Origin: Bubalus kerabau
Taxonomy: Eukaryota > Chordata > Mammalia > Artiodactyla > Bovidae
NCBI RefSeq assembly: GCF_029407905.1
Contig: NC_073637.1
Span: 47,802,501 to 47,866,500, forward strand
Length of the DNA: 64,000 nucleotides
Direction: 5' to 3'
This document shows, piece after piece, positions 55,214-64,000 of the stretch (positions within the stretch are counted from its first letter, which is position 1; every line of letters starts with the position of its first letter). The position numbers and the translations under genes are program-made. Below the pieces are notes generated by a model. The model was not told the origin of the DNA, made no database searches, and saw only the letters and a list, made by a program, of their open reading frames with translations.

Positions 55214-55937
55214 TCTTTCTTACTTAAACCTTCTGTTTTAACTGCTTTTCTTTAACACCACTCTGGCCAAGTAGAGTTAGAAATTTAGGTTCCTCATTCT
55301 GCCTGTTGAATGCTGGGAGATGGGGCCTCTTTACTGTTTATCACTGATGATAAACAGCGTGATGAAAGCCCAGGCTCACCACCTGGCTTGCTCTGGCATC
55401 ACCCAGAAAGGAGGGACTGCCTCCTTGTTGGGGGTGGAGGTGCAAACTTCACGCTTCTCAGATGACGTTGCAGGGGTGTGGAGGTAACCGTATCACCAAC
55501 CGACAGAGATGAAGGTCTGGGCTCCTTACTTGGCCTTCTAGGACCCACTAGAGATTTTGGAATATAATTTTATTATAGCCTAGGGGAGGGTGGAAGTTGG
55601 GCTTCTCCTTTGCTGATATGAGTGGTTGCGTTACATTTTTACTGTGATGTTAGAGTAGAGCAATTACTATCTAGAAGTTTCCATCTTGCTAGGCTGCCCT
55701 TGTCACGGTCCTTTGTCTACAGAGCATAGGCTCTTATTATCTTTTTGTTGGTGCCCTTTGGCACCTCCATGTTTCAGCTTCTTCAGCTCCAAGTCTGGAA
55801 TATATGAGGCAAAGAGAAAGCCTAGGAAACTCACCTTCATGTCTTTCCTTGAGATTCAAGGTCCCTAGGTTGTCTACCTCCTCTTCACCTTTCAAAGTCA
55901 GTCTTACATTTGCTTTGTATATAATGCTCAGGATTTT
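55214..55937. other. Unique-looking intronic sequence
   Basis: Holds a perfect 10-bp stem hairpin at 55334-55357 ('ctgtttatca', loop 'ctga', 'tgataaacag'). No exon seen. Confidence 0.4.
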
Positions 55938-55948
55938 TGTTTTTCCTT

Positions 55949-56218
55949 GCTGCTTCTAAGTCGCTTCAGTTGTGTCCGACTCTGTGTGACCCCAGAGACG
56001 GCAGCCCACCCAGGCTCCCCCATCCCTGGGATCCTCCAGGCAAGAACACTGGAGTGGGTTGCCATTTCCTTTTCCAATGCATGAAAGTGAAAAGTGAAAG
56101 TGAAGTCGCTCAGTTGTGTCCGACTCCTAGCGACCCCATGGACTGCAGCCTACCAGGCTCCTCTGTCCATGGATTTTCCAGGCAAGAGTACTGGAGTGGG
56201 GTGCCATTGCCTTCTCCA
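55949..56218 (-). mobile_element. Bov-A2 SINE with 11-bp exact target-site duplication
   Basis: Complete dimer. 'tgtttttcctt' brackets it at 55938-55948 and 56219-56229. Confidence 0.96.
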
Positions 56219-56229
56219 TGTTTTTCCTT

Positions 56230-57264
56230 AGTAGAGAAAATTGAGAAAAGTGTGTCTATTCTCTTTTCTCAGAAGCATCCAAGAGGTACTCCTTTAAAAA
56301 AATTTTTTTTGAGAAAAAAAAATCATAGTAGATTACATGTAGTAAAGGAAAATACTGTTTTATGAAAACTTGGTTCAGTTCATGTACATAGATACAGCTT
56401 TTTGGGTGCTGGTTCATGGCATGAAATCTGCTTCTTATAGTATCATGGCTAAAAATATTTTAGTCACCATTGTAGACCACCTGTTTTCTTATCAGTCCTC
56501 TAAAGCTTCACAGAACTTCTGAGTTTGCCTTTGTATTCTCCTCATGAAATAACAGTTAATGTCTATGTTCCCTGGAGGTTGTCCAAAGCCTTCCCCCACT
56601 GTCCTGATGGTGGTGAAATGTATAAGTTAAGCATTATCTGAATTTCTGCTGTGTTTAGTCCAGATATCATGGGTAGGAAGGGTGAATGCTTGCTGTGGTT
56701 GCCACACTTAAGTAGTCTTGGGGAAATGAGATTCTCTTAATCTGTTTTACAAAGAGGACGTCGTCTCTGTGGACACATTGAGTCAGAGTGAGTGTTCTTC
56801 ATGTGGCTCAGAGGAGACGGCATCCCGACACAGCTTCATGTGGCTGAACACCTGGCTGGGACGGACACTCACCCAGGTTCCACTGTGGCAGCCACAAGGC
56901 AGTTGTCAAGGCTACCATCTATTGTAGGGCAGACTCCTGAAGCCAGTACAGTGTGTTTTGGGCGTCGGCTGTCCACGGTCCTTGCTGGTTTCCCCTCCTC
57001 CTCATCAGCAGAGTGCCTTCTTCCTCTCCAGCCTCTTCTTGTTCAGAGGAAGGGGTCCATCTGTTACTGGTCCCTTCCAGGCTGGCTAGGAATGGACCTG
57101 CCCTCTTCTAATGGCTCTGAGTTACCCATTTAGAAGTTTATGTTTTACTTTGTTCTTTTTAATAGTGAGCAAAGGATTTCAGACTATATCTAAAACATGT
57201 TAAGTTTTGGCATATGTTTGCAGAATCACAAGGAGAGGTTTGGAAATCCTATTCTGTTTCCTTA
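56230..57264. other. Unique-looking sequence with a 113-codon open frame
   Basis: The frame at 56792-57133 has no acceptor, donor or credible domain and no continuation. I treat it as chance. No repeat is named. Confidence 0.35.
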
Positions 57265-58822
57265 TCAGATCAGATCAGTCGCTCAGTCATGTCCGACTCT
57301 TTGTGACCCCATGAATCGCAGCATGACAGGCCTCCCTGTCCAGCACCAACTCCCGGAGTTCACTCAGACTCACGTCCATCGAGTCAGTGATGCCATCCAG
57401 CCATCTCATCCTCTGTCGTCCCCTTCTCCTCCTGCCCCCAATCCCTCCCAGCATCAGCGTCTTTTCCAATGAGTCAACTCTTCACATGACGTGGCCAAAG
57501 TACTGGAGTTTCAGCTTTAGCATCATTCCTTCCAAAGAAATCCCAGGGCTGATCTCCTTCAGAATGGACTGGTTGGATCTCCTTGCAGTCCAAGGACTCT
57601 CAAGAGTCTTCTCCAACACCACAGTTCAAAAGCATCAATTCTTCGGCGCTCAGCCTTCTTCACAGTCCAACTCTCACATCCATACATGACCACAGGAAAA
57701 ACCATAGCCTTGACTAGACAAATCTTTTTGGCAAAGTAATGTCTCTGCTTTTGAGTTCCTCTTCACTTTCTGCCATAAGGGTGGTGTCATCTGCATATCT
57801 TAGGTTATTGATATTTCTCCCGGCAATCTTGATTCCAGCTTGTGGTTCTTCCAGCCCAGAGTTTCTCATGATGTACTCTGCATATAAGTTAAATAAGCAG
57901 GGTGACAATATACAGCCTTGACATACTCCTTTTCCTATTTGGAACCAGTCTGTTGTTCCATGTCCAGTTCTAACTGTTGCTTCCTGACCTGCACACAGGT
58001 TTCTCAAAAGGTAGATCAGGTGGTCTGGTATTCCCATCTCTTTCAGAATTTTCCACAGTTTATTGGGATCCACACAGTCAAAGGCTTTGGCATAGTCAAT
58101 AAAGCAGAAATAGATGTTTTTCTGAAACTCTCTTGCTTTTTTGATGATCCAGCGGATGTTGGCAATTTGATCTCTGGTTCCTCTGCCTTTTCTAAAACCA
58201 ACTTGAACATCAGGAAGTTCAAGATTCACATATTGCTGAAGCCTGGCTTGGAGAATTTTGAGCATTACTTTACTAGCATGTGAGATGAGTGCAATTGTGC
58301 GGTAGTTTGAGCATTCTTTGGCATTGCCTTTCTTTGGGATTGGAATGAAAACTGACCTTTTCCAGTCCTGTGGCCACTGCTGAGTTTTCCAAATTTGCTG
58401 GCATATTGAGTGCAGCACTTTCACAGCATCATCTTTCAGGATTTGGAATAGCTCAACTGGAATTCCATCACCTCCACTAGCTTTGTTTGTAGTGATGCTT
58501 TCTAAGGCCCACTTGACTTCACGTTCTAGGATGTCTGGCTCTAGGTGAGTGATCACACCATCATGATTATCTGGGTCATGAAGATCTTTTTTGTACAGTT
58601 CTTCTGTGTATTCTTGCCATCTCTTCTTAATATCTTCTGCTTCTGTTAGGTCCATACCATTTCTGTCCTTTATCGAGCTCATCTTTGCATGAAATGTTCC
58701 TTTGGTATCTCTGATTTTCTTGAAAAGATCCCTAGTCTTTCCCATTCTGTTGTTTTCCTTTATTTCTTTGCATTGATCGCTGAAGAAGGCTTTCTTATCT
58801 CTTCTTGTTTCCTCATAGTCTG
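57265..58822 (-). mobile_element. BovB LINE with open RT frame and internal deletion
   Basis: Minus-strand BovB from the linker before RT (58841 downward) to the 3' tail at 57265 ('tcagatcagatcagtcgctc'). A continuous frame of up to 375 codons (58841-57714) includes the linker, the RT core 'IPIPKKGNAKECSNYRTIAL', 'FIDYAKAFDCVD', and the intact YADD box at 57786-57797. At 57748-57753 the sequence jumps from 'EEELKS' to 'RDITLP'. Compared with the copy at 2082-2992, 246 bp between two 'aaaagc' words are missing, a frame-preserving deletion. Past it a frameshift ends the frame. Confidence 0.95.
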
Positions 58823-58984
58823 ACCCAAATGATAAAATCAAACATGATTTAGTTTATCTAAATTGCCTGGGAGTGGGGGAGTGCAGAATAAGTCAGAGGT
58901 GAGTTCCCCAAAGATCCATGAGTTTTTGGCACTTTTTGATGATAAAGTGAAAGACCCTGGGGTCTCCAGAACATGGTTCAACTC

Positions 58985-59560
58985 TACCCTAGAACAGGGC
59001 TCACTCAGCAGACTTATTTTTGTAAAGGGTCAGCTGGCAGATGTTTTAGTCTTGCAGGCCATGGGATCTCTGGTGACTTCCCTATGGCTCAGACAGTAAA
59101 AAAAATCCACCTGCAATGCAGGAGACCCAGGTTCAATTCCTGGGTCAGGAAGATCCCCTGGAGAAGGGAATGACAGCCCACCCCAGTATTCTTGCCTGGA
59201 AAATCCCAGAGACAGAGGAACCTGGCAGCCTACAGTCCATGGGGTTGCAAAGAATTGGACAACTGAGCGACTAAGCATGCATGCCTGGTCTTTGTCACCA
59301 CTACTCATTTTTGCCATTGTAGCACAAAAGTGGTCATAGATAATACATAATTAAGGATGGCTGTGTTTCAGTAAAACTTATGAACACTGACATTTGAATT
59401 CCATATATTCTTTTCAGGTCCCAAAATACTCCTTTAGGTTTTTTCTTTTCCCCCAACCTTTAAAAAAATGTAAAAATTATTCTCGGATCACAAGGCATAT
59501 GAAAACAGGTGGCAGACTGAATTTGGCCCATGGGCTGAAATTTGCTGACTCCTGCCCTAG
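58985..59560. repeat. hAT-type DNA repeat remnant, split by Bov-tA
   Basis: Left: 'ttatttttgtaaagggtcag', 'gtcttgcaggccatgggatc'. Right: 'gccattgtagcacaaaagtg', 'gaatttggcccatgggctga', 'aatttgctgactcctgccct'. This is a familiar mammalian DNA repeat, subfamily unassigned. Confidence 0.65.
59076..59280 (+). mobile_element. Bov-tA SINE
   Basis: 'gacttccctatggctcagac' to 'ggacaactgagcgactaagc'. The A-run 'aaaaaaaa' at about 59098 is an expansion in the head. Confidence 0.93.
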
Positions 59561-60977
59561 GAGATGTCCACTGGACAGGTTCCTTTGCCCAAATAGCCAC
59601 TGTGCTCTGTATCCACTAGCTTAACCCAAACTTATATTCCTGAGACATTTCTGGTACATCACTATATTCTCATGTTAAAACGTTAGTGACCTCACACCCA
59701 TGAACACATTCATTCATACAGAAGTTCTTATGAATATTGTGGATACTAGAGTCCCGCATTTGAGTAAGAGTTTTGCCTCAGGTCTCCACAGTGGAAGACC
59801 TGGATTGATCTACTTCTGAGGATAATTTTCTTCATTAACAACATGAACACCTTCCTTGCTAAGGTATTATTATACTTATGCAGCTTTCTAAGTCAATGGG
59901 AGTTATGCAACTCAAACTGGAACATTTTGCTAGGATTTCAGTGTTCTTTTTTTTTTTCTCCTTAAGGAAGAGCTAAGCAACCATATGTAAGTAGTTAAAA
60001 TGGAATCATGTGTCAGTTTGGAATGGATCATCTGATAGAGGATACTTGATTCAAAGTGACTTAACAAAAAGGGATTATTTCTCTGTCAGAGCACCAAGTC
60101 CGGAGGGAGGCAATTATGAAAATAGTTGAGTAGCCCTATGGTGGCAGAGCCAATGTGGCCACTGGCCTCTTGACTTTCATTTATGTTTGGAGCCCTGTTG
60201 TCACAGAAGCTCTGTAGCAGCTCTAGAGAACACATCAGCATTCAAGACAGAGGGAGGGAAAGAAGGATTGTATCCACATCTGTTCTCTTTTGTCAGTTCC
60301 GGGACTGTCTCTTTACCCATCAAATGCCTGCTTAGGTCCTGTAGGCAGGAATCTGTCAGCAGCCACTTGTAGCTGCAAGGGAGGCTGGGAAATTGAGTTT
60401 TTACTTTAAGCCATGTTGTGGGAGGTGGCCACGGAGGAGAGCACTGGGAATGTTTAGCCAACTAGAAGTGTCTGCTACAGAGAGCAAGCAGCATTTTGTG
60501 ATGCCTGGGTGACTTCTAGAGAGTCAAGTTCTGCTGAGTTTGAATCCAAAATATAATGCACGAGGCACTTCCCTTAATTAAACAGGTGCTTGGAGAGTGT
60601 CTGGTATGTGTTTATTATATATGAGAGGTATGAAACAAGGGCCATGTCCTCCAAGAACTTTATCTCTAGCTAATAGCAAGAAATAGACGTGAAATTGTAA
60701 AGAGTCTATCTCAATTTTAATAGCTAAGGCTGAGCATTGAAGTATATTAATATTTGTGTCATAAGGTCGTGTGTTCATTTAGCAACATTTATGAGGTGCC
60801 AAAGATGTCAACTGTTTAGTTTGCAGGTATGCAGATGAATAATGCAGTTTCTGTTCTGCAGAAAGCAGTCAAGTAAAACAGCAGTTTTGGGATCTCTAGG
60901 GTTCTGTGATTTATCATAGCTTGAATTATCCAATTATGTTGGAAGAAATTTTATTTGCTCTTTTTTGTTGTTTTTTT
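59561..60977. other. Unique-looking intronic sequence
   Basis: No feature supported over about 1.4 kb. Short frames at 60187-60461 overlap on both strands. Confidence 0.35.
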
Positions 60978-61465
60978 GTTTTTAAAGTTTTTTTTTCAAT
61001 GGGATTATAGTTGCTTTACAATGTTCTACTATACAGTGAAGTGAATCAGCTATGCTGCCGCTGCTAAGTCGTGTCGGTCGTGTCCGACTCTGTGCGACCC
61101 CATAGACGGCAGCCCACCAGGCTCCCCCGTCCCTGGGATTCTCCAGGCAAGAACACTGGACTGGGTTGCCATTTCCTTCTCCAATGCATGAAAGTGAAAA
61201 GTGAAAGTGAAGTCGCTCAGTCGTGTCTGACTCTTAGCAATGCCATGGACTGCAGCCTACCAGGCTCCTCCATCCATGGGATTTTCCAGGCAGGAGTACT
61301 GGAGTGGGGTGTCATTGCCTTCTTGGCCCTCTCACCCTGCCATCCCACACATCTAAATCATCACAGAGCACCGAGCTGAGCTCCCTGTGGTCTATAGCAG
61401 TTTCTCACCAGCTAGCTGTTTTACACATGATAGTGTATACATGTCAATCCCAATCTTCCTTTGAA
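60978..61465 (-). mobile_element. L1 LINE 3' end, antisense, interrupted by Bov-A2
   Basis: 'gggattatagttgctttaca' and 'agtgaagtgaatcagctat' on the left; 'atcatcacagagcaccgagc' and 'tgatagtgtatacatgtcaa' on the right. Confidence 0.85.
61052..61325 (-). mobile_element. Bov-A2 SINE in the L1
   Basis: Dimer with 'gctgccgctgctaagtcgtg' at left, linker near 61190, right end 'gtcattgccttctt'. No clean target duplication was found. Confidence 0.93.
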
Positions 61466-62544
61466 AAATAAAGATGTAAACTACTCAACAGAAGGGAATG
61501 ACAGTCAGTAGGACTGGATCAGTATCTTTTCCATCGTACCTCTGCTTATTCTGTAAGCATCTTATTGAATCAGTCTTATTGTTTCAGGGTAACTGTACAG
61601 TAGTAGTCAGGTGGCTGGGCACTGGGTTTGTAAAACTCAATAAGAAGTCCCTTGCTTCATGGGGCTTCTAGTTATAGGGTAAGCAGACATGTTAATAAAC
61701 ACTTGGAATGCATGGTGTGTACTCACACAAGATCTAATAAGAAAAAGATGTATTGTCAACATTGCTTAGAAAGATATTAATGGATGCACAGTCAATTAAG
61801 GCTTCACAGGGAGAAGAAGAAAGCATTTACTATTTCCATGCAAATAAGGAAACAGAAGAGTATATTATGGGAAAAGACCAATTCTGGCAAAGCAGAGAAG
61901 CATAAGACATCTCGAGAGTTCCAAGCAGCATCTATGAGTTGGTATAAACGTAGGTGTAGCCAGAGCAGCACCATTGACGGTGTTTGCACAGCATCTCTCT
62001 TCTCAGTGATGCTGGAAATAAAGGACCATTCAACTTGAATGAGTTGTAAGGAGACAAGGGAGAGTGTGGCATGGGTGGGGATTAAAAGGACTGGGCAGCT
62101 GTGTGACTCCTTGACAAATAAATCCACTTGTTCTTACAAAGGAGTGTCGTGAGGCCAGCACGTCCCTCGGCTCCTCTTGAATTATCTCGAGGTGAAATGA
62201 AGCCTGGCACTTAGGCAGAGTTTGTTACTGTGACCGAAGTCCCATCGGAATGAGATCCCTCAGAGGTCAGGATCAGGCTGGCCCAGGCTCACTTCCAGCG
62301 AGTGAAGCATGTCTTCTGCTGGTCAGGCTGGGGTCCTTTCTGGAGACCGTGCCCTTTTCAGGAACATTTGAAAGAAATTCGATATCATTGAGCTATCGTA
62401 ACTATTTTATTTTTGAAAAAAAAAAAGAAAAAGAAACATACCTGAAAATCACAATGAGATGATTGAAAGAAGACTAAAAATATTTTTGGAACTTTCTGCT
62501 TTGGGAGGCAGTAGAGAGGTGAAAGTAGACGTAGTACATTTTGG
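61466..62544. other. Unique-looking intronic sequence
   Basis: The antiparallel frames 61784-62038 and 61804-62127 are mirror open frames without splice signals. No repeat is named. Confidence 0.35.
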
Positions 62545-63185
62545 TTTTAAAATTTTATTGTAGAATATAACAGAATTGGTTACCGTAAAAAACGGTAAAA
62601 ATTGGTTACCATTTTTGAGTGTGTGAGTCAGTGGCATTAGATATGTTTATATTGTTGTGCAACCATCACCACTGTCTATCTCCAGAACTTTCTCATCAAC
62701 CCAAACTGAAATTTCATACTAAGCAATAAATCCCATTCCCCTCTCTTCCAGCCTCTGGAAACCACTGTTCCACTTCGTCTCTCTGAATGAAATAGAATCA
62801 CACAATACTTGTCCTTTTGTGACTGGCTTCTTTCACTGCACATAATGTCTTCAAGGTTCACCCTTGTTGTAGCATGTATCAGAATTTCATTCCTTTTTAA
62901 GACTGTATAATATTCTGTGGCACATATATATCACATTATGTTTGTCCATTCATCCATCAGTGGACACCTGGGTTCTTTCCACCTTTTGGCTATTATGAAT
63001 AATGCTGCTCTAAACACGGATAGACAAATACCTATTCAAATCCCTACTTTGGTTGGGATTGCTGGATCAAATGTATTTTGTATTTTAATTTTTTTTTTTT
63101 TTGAAGAATCATCATACAGTGTTCCACACAAACAGTCCCATTTTACGTTACCACCAGCAACACTCAAGGGTTTCCATTTCTGAGG
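62545..63185 (-). mobile_element. Old L1M LINE, antisense
   Basis: 'gttgtgcaaccatcaccact', 'gaaatagaatcacacaatac', 'tttaagactgtataatattc', 'ccatcagtggacacctgggt', 'ggctattatgaataatgctg'. Small internal repeat 'attggttacc' twice near 62575-62608. Confidence 0.85.
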
Positions 63186-63304
63186 GAGTGGATTTTTGCA
63201 TGTGAAAAAGAGATGATGCCTTCAAATTGGCATCTCAAAACAATGCTAAAACATGGGTATTTGCAAGAAGAATTTTCTCTAGCTTTTTAAAGATTTTTTC
63301 TTTT

Positions 63305-63462
63305 TTTGGGTGTGGACCATTTTTAAAGTCTTTATTGAATTTGTTACAATATTGCTTCTGTTTTAGGTTTTGGGTTTTTGGCCTCAAGGCATGTGGGATT
63401 TTTATCTCCCCCACCAGGGATCAAACCCACAGCCCCTGCATTGGAAGGCAAAACCTTAACCT
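63305..63462 (-). mobile_element. CHR-2-type SINE, antisense
   Basis: Reversed tail 'taaagtctttattgaatttg' and 'ttacaatattgcttctgttt', then 'ccaccagggatcaaacccac' and 'ctgcattggaaggcaaaacc'. The very first head bases are not preserved. Confidence 0.85.
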
Positions 63463-64000
63463 TTTTATGCTTTTAAAACCTTTAATGCTTTTAAAAGAGC
63501 AACATCTGTAAAAATCTGGTCTTTAACTCATTTTAAGAGCTCACTGTTAGCAACTTTAACATTAAAGCCGCAGTGGCAGCACTTAAGGTCAAGACTGCAA
63601 GCAGCCTGCAGTATCAATACAATAACTAAAAATCCACAAGCCACAAGACTGTGAGATTAGGGAGATCCCGGAAACAGTAAGGTCTCCAAGCTGACCTGTG
63701 AGCTACTGAGCCCATTAAACTGAGTAAATAACTTTAGTGAAAACAAGAAAGGGTCGTAATGAGGACAGAAAAGAGAAAGCAAATGGGGGCACCTTTTACA
63801 TGATGAACAAAGAGATGGAGGTCACGGCATATAAGAGGCCATTTGAAAGTGGCTTGATTTGTAAATATTAGGGACATGAAATTTCAAGGAAAAGAAAACG
63901 AAGCCTGTCAGGAACCGTTTTAAATAAATACACCCAAGCACAGAAACATAAATCGGCTACTGGATTTGTAAGTGAGGAGGGAACAGTTATGAAGGATTAA
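63463..64000. other. Unique-looking sequence to window end
   Basis: No exon, repeat or motif supported. Confidence 0.35.

Noticed and set aside
55757..55868. Possible exon after 'cagcttcttcag' near 55780
   Set aside because: A frame is open for about 27 codons in the right phase, but it ends in a stop with no good donor. Too weak to list.
56792..57133. 113-codon open frame as a host gene
   Set aside because: No splice acceptor or donor, no domain, no matching frame to the candidate exons, and no promoter signal. Length is possible by chance in moderately GC-rich sequence.
7099..61325. Strand bias among Bov-A2 insertions
   Set aside because: Eight of eleven copies lie on the minus strand, but within the putative transcribed interval the split is four to four or close to it; the number is too small to mean anything.
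1..64000. CRISPR array, phage, operon or other prokaryotic-type defence system
   Set aside because: No regularly spaced direct repeats with unique spacers and no bacterial-style gene packing; the repeat content is unambiguously ruminant.

Overview
The window is nuclear DNA of a bovid ruminant, most likely cattle or a close relative (sheep or goat cannot be excluded). The diagnostic evidence is the repeat content: BovB (RTE-type) LINEs, Bov-tA and Bov-A2 SINEs, tRNA-derived CHR-type SINEs of cetartiodactyls, and a young ruminant L1. Older mammalian repeats (MIR, L2, L1M, MLT1 MaLR LTRs, hAT and mariner remnants) lie underneath. There are no bacterial-type genes, operons, tRNA/rRNA genes or CRISPR arrays.

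Layout. Positions 1-15,000 are a repeat-dense stretch in which I see no host exon: BovB 3' ends (277-720, 2082-2992), an L1 carrying two inverted Bov-tA copies (3546-4610), nested CHR and Bov SINEs, and MaLR LTRs. A CpG island occupies about 15,440-16,400. It holds two ZNF143/STAF-type motifs and a short candidate first coding exon (ATG at 15866, strong splice donor after 15878). A splice donor on the opposite strand (boundary at 15419) suggests a bidirectional promoter. From about 16,000 to 64,000 the sequence looks like a long repeat-filled intron or introns of a plus-strand gene. The best internal coding exon is 36340-36541, with a good polypyrimidine tract, good donor, and an open frame whose phase matches the exon at 15866-15878. 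I do not recognise the product.

The most striking structure is a young L1 at 50481-54120. Its 3' part lies on the minus strand and its 5' part is inverted onto the plus strand. The whole is bracketed by a 19-bp target-site duplication, and 29 bp of L1 sequence is present at both inversion ends: a textbook twin-priming insertion. The inverted part keeps about 965 codons of ORF2 with reverse transcriptase motif FADD and the C-terminal Cys/His knuckle. Other notable items are an exact 115-bp tandem duplication (19368-19597), about 154 bp of unique sequence duplicated precisely on both sides of a Bov-tA (25913-26419), a hAT remnant containing a Bov-tA pair containing a Bov-A2 (37910-38707), and a BovB copy with an open RT frame and an in-frame internal deletion of about 246 bp (57265-58822).

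No previously undescribed multi-gene system was found. The novelty here lies in an unidentified candidate gene with a divergent promoter and in unusual retrotransposition footprints. All family assignments come from reading the sequence against remembered consensus; no search was run.
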